Assembly (NCBI GenBank): GCA_963971305.1
Contig: OZ020313.1
Coordinates: forward strand, 25,956,602 to 26,020,601
From: Arcuatula senhousia
Lineage: Eukaryota; Mollusca; Bivalvia; Mytilida; Mytilidae
Length of the DNA: 64,000 bases
Reading direction: 5' to 3'
The position numbers were made by a program, and so were the translations under genes. Below the pieces are notes generated by a model. It saw only the letters and a program-made list of their open reading frames with translations, did no database searches and was not told the DNA's origin. Positions 12,303 to 23,663 of the stretch are shown in pieces (within the stretch, counting starts at the first letter, position 1; each line of letters begins with the position of its first letter).

Positions 12303-12770
12303 GATAGGTTAAACCATATCTTTATTTGTCAAGAAATCAACATTTAAATGATTTGTGACATAATTATATACATATATGACAATAAACAAAAAAAAAGACA
12401 ACATCAAGTCTTTGAGTCTCCTGTCCTCAGTTCTGATGACTGTTTTATAAAGGAGGCAAGACTCTGAGTTTGCCTAAAATTTGTTGGGGATAATATTTTG
12501 GTTAAATTATATTGTTCAGAATGGTCAAAGTTTATATAGTCTTTAAAAAGATTTTTTCTATAAATTTTGTTATGGTCACAATGAAGAAAAAAGTGGAGCT
12601 CATCATCAATACTATTTTGATTTTTACAATAATTACAAAAACCATGAAAACGTTGATCTCTACTGAGGAATTTGTTTGTATCGTCCTTGTTCAATTTCAA
12701 GAAAGTGGTCAGATGACCCCTTATTAAACTTGTGATCCTTTCAATGTCAAATAGATAGCCCATTCTTCAG
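12303..12770 (-). pseudogene. LINE 3' fragment with CxxC-H-C motif
   Basis: The minus-strand frame 12763-12404 encodes the C-terminal part of a non-LTR retrotransposon polyprotein. It shows CNYCKNQNSIDDELHFFLHC, a CxxC...H...C zinc-knuckle arrangement, then a tail with LTKIL and FIKQSSELR shared with the LINE at 59164-61268. It is 5' truncated and ends in an AT-rich 3' UTR toward 12303. The right end abuts an orphan pearl-type 3' hairpin. Confidence 0.75.
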
Positions 12771-12774
12771 ACAC

Positions 12775-12825
12775 TTGAGTCAGGAGAGCTAGTCAGGCTC
12801 CCGGGAGCCTCGTGTCGAAGAGAAG
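12775..12825 (+). repeat. Orphan pearl-type 3' terminal hairpin
   Basis: CAGGCTCCCGGGAGCCTCGTG matches the 3' terminal hairpin of pearl-like family A (GGCTCCTGGGAGCC then TCTTG). The body of the element is absent or replaced by the LINE fragment to its left. Confidence 0.5.
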
Positions 12826-14289
12826 GAAATGTTAATTTGAAAATGTAAAATCTCTTTATATTTTGGAAAGGCTTATAATCTTCTTAGTTGGTTATTATAA
12901 AAAAAATGTTTTAATTTTAATGTGAAAGATGTAAAGTACTCCAACTTGACACAGATTATTATTATAAAAAAATATTATTATACGATGTCAACGTCGTCTG
13001 GGAATATTTCTGTCATAGAAAGCATAAAAAATATCTATATTTATTATGAGGAAGAAATTTGTACATTTATTTGAAACCAAAATATGTGATTGTATTATAT
13101 GTTTGTTATGTAATCACAGCTTTTACATTATAAAATAGGAGCGTTTGCAAATATTCATACTGCCTACTGTGAAAATTATAATCATGTTGTTTCCCTTTTC
13201 ATTTCAGTCCGTATGCGACTACAACGCCAAGCTATGTCATTCACCTGCCATATATATTCATTGGTTAAAAAAGGAAAGAGGCGAAATGATATCATATAGG
13301 AATCCATGGATAGAAGCCGCTCTTCCAAGATTTTAAAAAGACTGCACTTAATTATAATCCAAGTATTAAAAGTGGGAAGACTTTTGTAGCACAGACGTCT
13401 TATCAATATTAAGAAAATAGAAGGATCACGTGTCTGAACATGTAGCAAGCATTTGTATTTGCATTTGGTGATTCTATATTCTGACATAATGAATTTAGCT
13501 AACATCCATTTGTGGACACCTAGTTTGTTATTTTAAAAAAAATCTCAACCGGTAATATTTTTAACATTGATGACTTTCGTACCATTTGAATAAATTGTAG
13601 CAAACTCTAAATAGTTTCTTTTTAAATAGTAGTGTGTGTCAAACGTGTTATATACTAACTATACTTCCAGACTGAGACAGACACTAATTTCGATCTCAAT
13701 AGATAAGGGAGGTTTTAAAGCCATACAAGTTTGTGAATATACCATTTCTTTTGAAATGTCAGGACCATTGCAAGCTTCAATTTCTCCGTCGTGTCTTTGC
13801 CATGCATTGTCTTTCCGTCTTCGACATTTGAGATTGTATATCCCATGCCAGTTCGGTAGTTTTGGTATTTTCTTTATTTTACTCTATTTAAAGTAAGAGT
13901 TTTTGTGAAATTGTAAAAAAAGAGTAAAATTTATTGCTAGGTTCGGGTACCAAAAACGCTATCTCGTTGCTTTATATTGAATATTGTTTTATGTTCTAAC
14001 AAACTCATCTACATCCATTCATCTTAAAAAAGGACCACTGGCATTGGTTACTCTAGGTGGTTCAGACTTACTTATGCATGTTGAAACTTTGCTGTCCCAC
14101 GTCAAATACTAGTAGATAATTGAGTCCGTATATATGTAAGCTATTCACTTATCATTTTAAGATCTAGAGTTCCTTACTGTATACTAGTATATAAATGTTG
14201 AAAGTTCTCTCATGATTTTGCACACGCCTAAAACAATATCACGTACATGTACTTCTGTGTGTACAATGTTGGAATGCTACATATGTAGA
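12826..14289. other. Intergenic with one exon-like segment
   Basis: At 13196-13207 a pyrimidine-rich tract ends in TTTCATTTCAG, a good acceptor, followed by an open frame (SVCDYNAKLCHSP...) to a stop at 13336. It could be a terminal exon, perhaps with a donor-bearing segment near 11960 upstream, but frames do not join convincingly and I do not recognise the peptide. The rest of the stretch shows nothing. Confidence 0.25.
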
Positions 14290-14795
14290 GACCAGACATA
14301 AACTGTTTTCGCGTGATTCAGCATACACAAGGTCGGAATGCTAGCATTTGGACCTGACAAACAAAAGTTCAATGTCTTTAAGAGGATTCTACATACACCA
14401 GGTCGGAATGCTAGCATGCAGACCTAGGAAACAAAATTTCAACATATTTAAAAGGATTCTGCATAAACCAGGTCTGAATGCTAGCATACGGACCTAGGAA
14501 ACCAAATTTCAACATAATCAAAAGGATTCTGCACACACCAGGTTGGAATGCAGGCATATGGACCTGAGAAACCAAATTTCAACAAATTTAAAAGGATTCT
14601 GAATACATCAGGTCGAAATGCTTTCATACATACCTGAGAAACAAAATTTCAACAAATTTGAAAAGATTCTGTATACACCAGGTTGGAATGCTAGCATACG
14701 GACATGTAAAACAAAGTTTCAACAGTTTTAAAATGATTCTGCATACACCTGGTCGGAATGCTAACATACGGACTTGAAAATAAAAAAATCTAACT
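14290..14795 (-). repeat. Right 70-bp tandem array
   Basis: GGTCGGAATG or close variants start at 14331, 14401, 14471, 14541, 14611, 14681 and 14751, an exact 70-bp period over seven units. The core GGAATGCTAGCATACGGAC is the reverse complement of the core of the left array at 7325-7960. Units share GATTCTGCATACACCAGG and AAATTTCAACA. Confidence 0.9.
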
Positions 14796-16344
14796 ATTAC
14801 TTTCAAATCTGCATAAAAAATTACGAAAAATGCTGACTCGGGTTTTATTTACAGATATCGTGTCCTCAATATTTTTTAGCCACTAAAACACATCACTTTT
14901 GCATACAATGTCCAAACAAATGCTAAGTCATCGTACTTTCATGTAGGCAAAAAAGGTACATCTGGAAACAAAATTACAATTTTATTCAAAAGAGTGTGTT
15001 TTTGTCTTGATTTTTTGCTCAGCTAAGCAATTTTGGCAAGAATTGATCGAAAAAAGCTTAAAAATGTGCATGAGAATTTTAAAAATTAGATGAGAACGCA
15101 TTTTATGCAGCTTCCGACCAATTTTGCTCATGCTGCAAAATAGTTTATACAAATTGTAAATAGGAGTTCATTAAATGCATTATATTTAAAGTAATTGTGC
15201 CTATAATATATTTATTCAATTCAAAATAAAACATTTATCAACACCAGGAACATTAAATAAACACTTGTTTTATAATGTTCCTGTCAACACTAAGTGTTGT
15301 TAAAACTTTTTTGGGGGGGTGGGGTGGGGGTGGGGGTGGTATTACATTGTATTTCATTTAGACAACTGAGATTTAAGTTTTATACAAGGTGATGTTTAAA
15401 AAAATCAATTAAACCAATGTTTCAAACGTGAAGGGGCGTTCAATTTCACCCAAATTTCAATTCTACATCATGCAGCATATAAATTTAAACCATTTCGCTG
15501 TGTATATTGTTAGCTTCTTTCAAAATGTTACAAATACTAGTGAATTTATTGTTTTATTCTTTCTGTGTGATCATGTCCTGATATTTATTGTGAAGTCTCT
15601 TTACTGAACAGAAGAACGCAACAATTTAGGCTTTAACTGAAATAAAGAAGGAATGTGTCCATTGATGCCTCCGCTACCCCAAAATAGGAACTTGAAGTCC
15701 GACATGTCTAAAAATCGCTAAAGCATATTTATTCTTACGGATCTACGTATGGACGAACCTGACACCTCTAAAATATCCCTCTTCCATATGTTTCCAGGTA
15801 AACACGGGATCAAACAAAATTGAAGAACTAGACGAACTCTAATTAATTTATGATGCAAATTGCAAATTTACACTGGTGTGAGAATTGACCGCTTACTTCA
15901 CAATGGGTGGGTGTAACACCTGTTGTAAATTCACAGTACTTTGACAGGTATGACACCTGCGGTGCGGCAGTCCAGTATGATCACTGAACCTTCAAACGAC
16001 TACAAGTACCTGCAGCTTCAATTAACATGAAATAAAGTAATACACAAACCACGGAATGTATTAATTTACAACCCTTATTTTTGCCAAATTTCGGAATGTA
16101 ACGTTTATCTGAATTTCAATGAAATAAATATAAATAAAAGATAAAATCAAAATACATTAAACTAGAAGATCAGTCTTTTTTTCTTTCTGAACATTGAGCT
16201 CTGGAAAGGGCTTTAGTCTGGGTAGGAAAAGACCTTTGCCCGTTGGGTGCTTAATAACACATGAATAACGCAGTTAGCAAGCAGTTTACAATTATTGTCA
16301 CAGAGTAAATGGGTTCGCGGTCGGTTAACGTTGCAGGGGCAGAT
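14796..16344. other. Right arm of the large inverted structure, no gene
   Basis: It contains the inverted counterpart (15069-15101) of the left-arm block at 7111-7143, a small hairpin with AGGAACATTA arms near 15252-15286, and a G-rich T/G run at about 15310-15338. No gene is supported. Confidence 0.4.
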
Positions 16345-16850
16345 TCAGACATTTGATTTGATTTGATTTAAACATATTTTATTCAAGAAGAAAAGGATTG
16401 GATAGCAGGCCAAGGCCTATAAGTATCCTCTCCATGGAACAAGGTTACAAAATTTGACAATAGTAATATAACATGCATGCACAAATAAAAATACAAAGAG
16501 CAAATGATTTACAGTATAAATGATCTCATATATCATGTATATAGTTAAAATCATTGTACATGGAATTAACTAATTTAATCAGAAGAATTTTGCATTACTG
16601 GTCATAAGAGTAAAAATATAAAATATTATTTTACTAGAAGGTGTACTATACTGTGGTTGCTATTTATCAAAAGTAAAATTGGAAAACTCCAATGTTATAT
16701 CATTAGATTAAGTATCTAATTAATATGCATGCATTTCTAATGCATTTCTTTATGAAGAAAAAATAATAATAATTTTGTGAAGATTTTCATTTAATCTGAT
16801 AAAATGCATGTATAGGAATAAAGATTAGAAGAAAAGAAAAATCAATTCAG
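16345..16850 (-). mobile_element. Retroposon 3' fragment with (TTGAT)n-like tail
   Basis: Reading the minus strand, AT-rich sequence ends in AATAAAATATG and then a short repeat of AAATC units (plus strand TTTGATTTGATTTGATTT at 16355-16372). This is the layout of a LINE or SINE 3' terminus ending in a short tandem repeat. No coding similarity is visible, so family and upstream limit are uncertain. Confidence 0.4.
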
Positions 16851-17426
16851 ACATTTCGATAGGGGGTTTCGCCACGTGGGTTTCGCATACTGGCTCCAGA
16901 CGTATTTTGCTCAACTACACGAAAGTAAAAAAAAGAATTCGGAGGAAAGAGGGGTTCCAAACCCCCTGTTTCCGCCAATGAGTCGTAGTAATGTAAAAAT
17001 GCACAGAGCATGCCGTGACGACTAACAAGCTTTACAGACTGACTGCTCTAAAAAAATCTAATTCATGAAAAATATTTAAAAATATTTCCGATCCTATATT
17101 TCTGTTGGTTACTGCAGTCAAAATATTTTTTTTTAATGCATTTTAAAGAACTGTCAATTTAATTTTAACAACTCTCTCGATTTTTTTGTTGACTATATAC
17201 CATTGCTTGAATATGCAATAATGGACCAGTGGCCCGTGTGACGTCAAGCCTCGTTTTGGGCTCAATCGCAGATTATTTTTTGCATATTTCAGAGGTCATA
17301 AACAAATGCCTAAAAATTGGTGTATTAAAGAGTATATCAACAAAACAAGTGCGTATTTCATATCTAATAGCATTTTATGACAGATTTTTATCATAATCTA
17401 AAAAAGTGAAAATCGTGTCCAGTCTC

Positions 17427-19130
17427 AGAGGTTTTAAAAACTTTTAAGTTTTATAACTTAATAACAAACCTTTGGCGATATTTTGGACTTAATAGAGAGA
17501 TAAGAGTTTTGGCTTTCAGAAAATATTAGTTTGACGCCTCTAAAATGGTCAGAACATTGTGCAATTTGAGCTCAAAGATTAGACATTTTTAAGCGTGAAG
17601 TCATAAGTTCAAAAGACGACCAAATCATTGTACAATGACGGCTCCAGCAGGTGGGGTTTCCCGGGAGCCCCTTAATGTCGCTTAGTAACAAAATGTTTAA
17701 AAAAATCTTATAGATTTCAGGCAAAACTGTCATGAACATCTTCAACAACAATGCTTTATGTAGAGCCCTCCCCCTTTTTTCGAAAATTTCTTGATTTGGT
17801 CCTGGATGCTTATATATAATTACGTGCACAGTTTATACTTTTAGTTTCAAATAGATAGTCTAGTGACATAATTTCAAATATTTTCGCCAAAATATACGGC
17901 ATTAATTTATTGTTTTTCTGCAATCGAATTTTTATTCAGTTCAACATATCAAACGCACCTCAAAAGTCAAGTACACCTTTCACAAATTTTTTAAACTTTG
18001 CTTTTATCAAACATCGCAGGTTAAAAATAAAAGCAAAGACCAAATAATAAATTTCTTGTGTTCACACAAACCCAAAACTAGCACATATTCTTCATAATTA
18101 CACCAAAAAATGAAAATTCTTACAATTACTAATCAATCAGATTATAGTTAAAATGTAAATACGGGACACTCAGACAGTTTTCCGAGTCATCTGCAGTCAA
18201 TTTTCTCAAAATCTTACATATTCAATTAAGTATAACTTTATTATCATTCGTCAGAAGTATGCAGTTTTAACTAAAAAGTAGCCTTACAACATTTTCTTGA
18301 TCTAAGTATACAATTTGTTTGATTTAAATGACAATTAATGTTGCAAAAGTTAAAATTAACGTGTATTTTTGCTACTTTTATTCGTGATTTTTAATTCGAT
18401 AAAAATTGTAGAAAACTATTATTGTTTTTGAAAATCTCAATTGCAAACAAAGAATTGAACAAAATATTTCATGATGTGATTTACAATTTTTTTTCGTGTG
18501 TGTTTTTTTAGGTAAAAAAAAATAATTTTAAAAATCAAGCCGGTAAAGATTTTCATAGGGTACATGTACAAAACAAAATTTTTTGATATCTTCTGACCAT
18601 ATTCGACTTGTCAAACATATATATCCATAAAATAGAATAATCAATCTTTTATTTGAGTTCAAAAAATCTCATGAGGTTTTTGGGTAATTTAAACTTTTTA
18701 ATTAGACGACTTTTTCGATATCCGCCGCTCGCCTATAATTACATTAGTACTATATATGTTATTGTTTTGGTTGTGATTTTGTGGAAATTTTATCATCTGT
18801 ACAAGTGCTATACATGTATGTGTTTGTCTTTGAGATGAGGAGACTGTGAAAAAAAAACAGGTTTGTAAATATCAAGTCAGGAATATGAAATTATTAAAAA
18901 TTATTTATTGAAATGTATAGATTAAACATTACAATATTTTATGGCATGTATTCACAATACAAATGCTTAATATATTATGTAGCATGAATTAAGTTTTGAC
19001 TTTTGTTGTCAAAGAATGAATCGGGAAAAAATAAAAATGATAATATGATGAAGTTTCAAGGTATTATGTATTCTGCTCTGTGTCTCCTGTTTCTTATATA
19101 TGTTATAAATGTACACATTAATTGCTTCTT
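17427..19130. other. Intergenic AT-rich stretch
   Basis: No gene is supported. The segment 18557-18735 is the right arm of the outer inverted pair. The remainder is AT-rich and contains no repeat I could place. Confidence 0.35.
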
Positions 19131-19240
19131 AGCTCACCTATCCAAAGGCCATGTAAGCTTATTCCATCACTATGCATCCATCGTCGTCTGCTGTCATCAT
19201 TGTCCTTTAACAATTCCAAAATCTTCTTTGAAACCTCCAT
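19131..19240 (+). mobile_element. Pearl-like family A head, truncated
   Basis: AGCTCACCTATCCAAAGGCCATGTAAGCTT forms a decayed version of the family A 5' stem-loop, given here in pieces: AGCTCACC on the left and GTAAGCTT on the right. It is followed by CCATCGTCGTCTGCTGTC, the GTC-type microsatellite remnant. After about 100 bp it passes directly into the 30-bp minisatellite, so the normal core repeats are missing or replaced. Confidence 0.55.
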
Positions 19241-20298
19241 CTGCTGATCAGTATTGATGGACGCTTCCTCTGCAGTCTGGCGATAATTGTTGATGCACAC
19301 TACCTCTGGTGAAATTTAGTGTTTTTAAAATACGCTCCCTCTGGTGATAAATAGTCTTGATAGATTAGTGTTTATAGACACTCCCTCTGGAGTGGTGATA
19401 GATAGTGTACATAGACATCCCTTCTGGTGATCAGTGTTGATAGACCCTCCCTTTGGTAATAGATAGTGTTGATAGACGCTCTGTCTGATGATATATAGTG
19501 TCGATAAATGCTCCCTCTGGTGATAGATACAAGTAGTGTTCATAGACGCCCCTCTCTGGTGATCAGTGTTGATAGACGCCCCTCTCTGGTGATCAGTGTT
19601 GATAGACGCCCCTCTCTGGTGATCAGTGTTGATAGACGCCCCTCTCTGGTGATCAGTGTTGATAGACGCCCCTCTCTGGTGATCAGTGTTGATAGACGCC
19701 CCTCTCTGGTGATCAGTGTTGATAGACGCCCCTCTCTGGTGATCAGTGTTGATAGACGCTCCTCTCTGGTGATCAGTGTTGATATACGACTCCTCTGTTG
19801 ATCAGTGCTGATAGACGCTCTGGTGAACAGTGCTGATAGACGCTCGCTCTGGTGATCGTTGCTGAGGGACGCTCGCTCTGGTGAACAGTGCTGATAGATG
19901 CCCGCTCCGGTGACCAGTGCTGAAAGACGCTCGCTCTTGTGAACAGTGCTGATAGATTCCCGCTCTGGTGAACAGTGAAGACGATTCCTCTGGTTATCAG
20001 TGTAGATGGACGATATCCCTCTGCTGATCAGTGGTCATCAGTGTTTAAACACGCTCCCGCTGGTGATATATATATATTGTTGATAGACACTCCCTCTGGT
20101 GATAGATAGTGTTCATAGACGCCCTCTGGTGATCATAGTTGATAGACGCTCCGTTTGGTGGTCAGCGTTGACGATTCCTTTGGTGATCAGTGCTGATGCA
20201 CACTTCCTCAGGAGATCAGTGTTGAAACACGCTCCCTCTGGTGATAGATAGTGTTGATAGTCTCTCACTCTGGTGAATAGATTTAGTGTTTATTGACT
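19240..20298 (+). repeat. 30-bp minisatellite, left part
   Basis: The unit is about 30 bp with the blocks GATCAGTGTTGATAGACGC and CTCCCTCTGGT. Between about 19561 and 19780 eight consecutive units are essentially identical; outside this core, units vary in length and sequence (TAGATAGTGTT variants). Because 30 is divisible by three, the homogeneous core is open and would encode a 10-residue repeat, which I regard as incidental. The array resumes at 24895 in the same orientation. Confidence 0.9.
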
Positions 20299-20309
20299 CT
20301 CCCTCGGGG

Positions 20310-21087
20310 AATCCGGTCGTTTCGTACCGATTCCTGTTCGTACCGGGTCGTTTCGCACCGGGTCGTTTCGTACCTACAACTGACTCGTTTCGACCCTAAT
20401 TAGATAACATTTTGTAGAAAGATTGTGATATTCAAGTTTTTCCCTGCTGCACTGCTTAATTATCATGTATATTCTGATATTGTTGTTAAATGATCACATG
20501 CCGAGCTTTTACGTCTAGTATTGTTTCAATGCCTTAATGTTATAATGATTTAACAGGTGGTTAGGAAAGTATCTAAATAATTTGATTTATAACAAAAGCG
20601 TCTTGCGATTACATGGTTCATTATCATCATATTGGACTTTTCATTGAGAAAAGCACGTCATGAACAATTACCGAATGAATAAACAAATTAAACTCAATTA
20701 TGGGACAATGATTTGAATCATTAATGTAAACAGATAGCGAACCCTTTCATTAGATTTAATTTACAAAACAATCATAGCTTGGGTGTAAATTACTTTGTTT
20801 CTAGCAATAAAAACAGAAAATTCCCATGACTTGCATAAAATTTTCGTAAAGAAAACATCAAAATTCTTAAAATATATTTTTTACGGTTTAGACCTGAAAA
20901 ATACAAAAGAGCGATTAAAAAAAACACAAAACAAATACCTTTATCCAGTTCCTCATGTTCCTCTGAAAGATCGGTACGAAACGACTCACCTATTTTTAAA
21001 ATCGGTACGAAACGACCCGGTACGAACAAGTTTAGGTACGAAACGACCCTAGGTACGAACGGGTTTCGGTACGAACAGTCCCGAGAC
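20310..21087. mobile_element. MITE with clustered GTCGTTTCGTACC motifs, Mutator-like TSD
   Basis: The left end (20310-20400) has five copies or variants of GTCGTTTCGTACC, and the right end (20970-21080) has about six in the inverse orientation (GGTACGAAACGAC and GGTACGAAC). The 11-bp direct repeat CTCCCTCGGGG flanks the element at 20299-20309 and 21088-21098. An 8-11 bp duplication with long complex termini fits the Mutator superfamily, but the class is inference. The AT-rich interior has no convincing coding sequence. Confidence 0.65.
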
Positions 21088-21344
21088 CTCCCTCGGGGGG
21101 TTATACAGGGGGTATTGATGGGGTACCCTTCATAACGGATAACGGCTAAAAATATCGCCATATAACGGTAACGGTAGCCTAAACCAACGTAACGGTTAGC
21201 TGATCTAACTTATATTTTAAATAAATAAAAAAATGTTTCCATCTATATTGATACTTCGAATACAGTATAGGTCAGTAAAATGCATTATTTTGAAGTCCTA
21301 TAATAATAAAAATTAAGTACTCCACGTCTTGTGGTTTTCGTACA

Positions 21345-21775
21345 GTATTTTGTCTTAGGTTCTCTCCTGTTGAATGATTGAGTTTTACAGTGTGTTTTAT
21401 ATGTATGCTTTGTGCAAGCTTATCAATAGGGGGAAGGCTCGATCCAAAAAACTAGTTTAACCCCGCCACATTTTATATGTGCCTGTCCTAAGCCAGGATA
21501 CTTAGCCAAAACCTTTGTTTGTCCTTGTCATTCTCTGTTAACTGTTCTATGTCAAGAATTGGGTCTTTTGTTGATGATTTAGGGATTGGTTTTGATACTT
21601 TTGTATTGCATTATAAGTCTTGGGCCAATGCAAGACGGCAAGCAGTGACCTCTTGTCATGTTGAAGACTGCTTGCTGTTTTCCGTTGTGAGTTTTTGAAT
21701 TGCTGTATTTGTATGTTTGTTTTTTCGCGTACACTTATTCCACATCTCAATATCGTCTAGGATAAGAGACGGCAT
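21345..21775 (+). repeat. Dispersed family G repeat, copy 1
   Basis: It includes GGGGGAAGG, then CTAGTTTAACCCCGCCACAT, then GTGCCTGTCCTAAGCCAGG, and ends with CGCGTACACTTATTCCACAT. The same order occurs at 41835-42340 (plus), 56755-57118 (minus) and partly at 34338-34400. No reading frame is conserved among the copies, and the class of element is unknown to me. Confidence 0.6.
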
Positions 21776-21984
21776 TGCAGACCATTACAGTCTAATCATT
21801 AGTCCAATATGCCGCTGCATGAAGTACGTTCAGGATCGTTAAACACAGAGTGCGGAGACTACGCAATACAGAAATAAATGTACGATCACACCAGAGTGTA
21901 TTAATAAACACATTGGATGTAGGGTCTACATATAATGTTATATTGAAACCGTATCTGCTAATGGATTAGCAAAAAATTATGAAA

Positions 21985-22181
21985 GACATCCAATGACGGC
22001 CATTTTGAATAAAAATTGAAACAATACGATTGTAGCCAATCACCTATAGAACAAGTGTGCAAAGTTTGGTTGAAACCGGTCCAGTATTTTAGGACAAGTT
22101 AACGTTTGTAAAAGTTTACAGACGACGACGACGGACGCCAAGTGATTGCAATAACTCACATGGCCTTCGGCCAGGTGAGCT
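21985..22181 (-). mobile_element. Pearl-like family A head fragment
   Basis: On the minus strand it starts with the stem-loop CTCACCTGGCCGAAGGCCA (GAA apex), followed by GGCGTCCGTCGTCGTCGTC and the first part of a core repeat. It stops after about 200 bp. It lies head to head with the full copy starting at 22257. Confidence 0.7.
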
Positions 22182-22256
22182 TAAATCATAACAAAAGAAA
22201 TAATTGTTATGGGCAGACAGAAGGAATGCCAAGATGAAACAGTATAACCTCTTTTT

Positions 22257-23627
22257 AGCTCACCTGGACCGAAGGTCCATGTGAGCTATTACCATCACTT
22301 GGCGTCCGTCGTCGTCTGTCGTCGTCGTCTGTCGTCGTCGTCGTCTGTCGTCGTCGTCTGTTAACAATTTTTCAAAAATCTTCTCCTCTGAAACTACCAA
22401 ACAGAATTTAATGAAACTTTGTATGAATGATCCTTAGGGTGTCCTGCACCAAACTTGTGTTTTGATTTTTACTCCGTTAAAAAACATGGCCGCCGTTACT
22501 AAAAATAGACTAGGGGGGTCAGACTACTGTTTTTGGCTTATAAATCAAAAAGTATAAGAGATAAAGGAAATCTGAGGCCACGCTACTGATTCAGCATCAA
22601 AAGCTCTACAAAAGTCTCCATTTGGTCAAAGTTGTCAGATGACCCCTTATAGGGGTTACGGCCCCTTAAAGGTGAAAAATAGCATTTTTTCATGTTTTTG
22701 GCCTACAGAATGAAAACTATTGCAGATAGAGATTAGCTGTTGCTTGCTTAAATGTTCAGCTCATTTAACTCTACAAAAGTCTCCATAGGGTCGAAGTTGT
22801 CAGATGACCCCTTATAGGGGTTACGGCCCCTTAAAGTTGAAAAATAGCCATTTTTCATGTTTTTGGCCTACAGAATGAAAACTATTGCAGATAGAGATTA
22901 GCTGTTGCTTGCTTAAATGTTTAGCTCATTTAGCTCTACGAAAGTCTCCATAGGATCGAAGTTGTCAGATGACCCCTTATAGGGGTTACGGCCCCTGAAA
23001 AATGGCATTTTTTCATGTTTTTGGTCTACAGAATGAAAACTATTGCACATAGAGATTAGCTGTTGCTTGCTTAAATGTTCAGCTCATTGAGCTCTACAAA
23101 ATTCTCCATAGGGTCGAAGTTGGCAGATGACCCCTTATAGGGGTTACGGCCCATGAAAAATAGCGATTTTTCATGTTTTTGGCCTACAGAATGAAAACTA
23201 TTGCAGATAGAGATTAGCTGTTGCTTGCTTAAATGTTCAGCTCATTTAGCTTTACAAAATTCTCCATAGGGTTGAAGTTGTCAGATGATCCCTTATAGGG
23301 GTTACGGCCCCTGAAAAATAGCCATTTTTCATGTTTTTGGCCTACAGAATGAAAACTATTGCAGATAGAGATTAGCTGTTGGTTGCTTAAATGTTCAGCT
23401 CATTTAGCTCTACAAAAGTCTTCATAGGGTAGAAGTTGTCAGATGACTCCTTATAGGGGTTATGGCCCCTTATAGGTGAAAAATGGTGTTTTTGGCCTAT
23501 AGAATGAAAACTATTGCAGGTAGAGAAAAGCTGTTGCTTGCTTAAATGTTCAGCTCATTTAGCTCTACAAAAGTATAGGGTCAACATCAAGACCAGGTGA
23601 GCGATTCAGGCTCCTGGGAGCCTCTTG
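22257..23627 (+). mobile_element. Pearl-like family A element, complete
   Basis: The 5' end is a long stem-loop opening with AGCTCACCTGG, apex GAA (22257-22287), followed by a (GTC)n microsatellite to about 22360. The core is at least six tandem units of 155-164 bp, each with GCCTACAGAATGAAAACTA and CCCCTTATAGGGGTTACGGC. The 3' end has CCAGGTGAGC (23593-23602), the inverse of the 5' start, then the hairpin GGCTCCTGGGAGCC (23609-23622) and TCTTG. This order matches bivalve pearl elements and Helentron-associated non-autonomous elements. It has no coding capacity. Confidence 0.8.
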
Positions 23628-23663
23628 TTTTGCTATTCGTTGGTATATTAACAATAAGAAATT

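Larger units (their letters stand above)
6705..17426. mobile_element. Large TIR element with 70-bp subterminal arrays, about 10.7 kb
   Basis: The ends are perfect 18-bp inverted repeats GAGACTGGACACGATTTT (6705-6722 and 17409-17426). Inward, weaker inverted similarity continues, for example GGGCCA plus GTC near 6897 and its counterpart near 17230, and a 33-bp block with GCGTTCTCAT (7111-7143) mirrored near 15069-15101. Beyond that, both arms carry arrays of the same 70-bp repeat in opposite orientation. The right arm is longer, with later insertions including a LINE-like tail. The middle contains old repeats and no recognisable transposase. I could not identify a target-site duplication, so the superfamily is unassigned. 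Confidence 0.55.
5995..18735. repeat. Outer inverted-repeat pair, about 12.7 kb apart
   Basis: The left arm (about 5995-6160) and the right arm (about 18557-18735) are inverted copies. Both end in TAGGCGAGCGGCGGA or its complement, and share GGTAATTTAAA with CTCATG nearby and a TGGTCAGAA block. Similarity fades further inward. TAA adjoins both ends. The pair encloses the better supported 6705-17426 structure. It may be one large element, or two independent copies of a short repeat lying in opposite orientation. Confidence 0.4.

Noticed and set aside
19508..19801. 97-codon open frame with a perfect 10-residue repeat
   Set aside because: It is the translation of the 30-bp minisatellite; the frame stays open only because 30 is a multiple of three. 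No start context or flanking domain supports a protein.
20790..21161. 123-codon minus-strand frame
   Set aside because: It spans the motif cluster at the right end of the MITE 20310-21087 and the adjoining AACGG repeats; the translation reflects the repeated GGTACGAAACGAC motif.
22310..22360. GTC repeats next to a stem-loop considered as a CRISPR-like or regulatory repeat
   Set aside because: This is the microsatellite module of a pearl-like element, in eukaryotic DNA, with no spacers.
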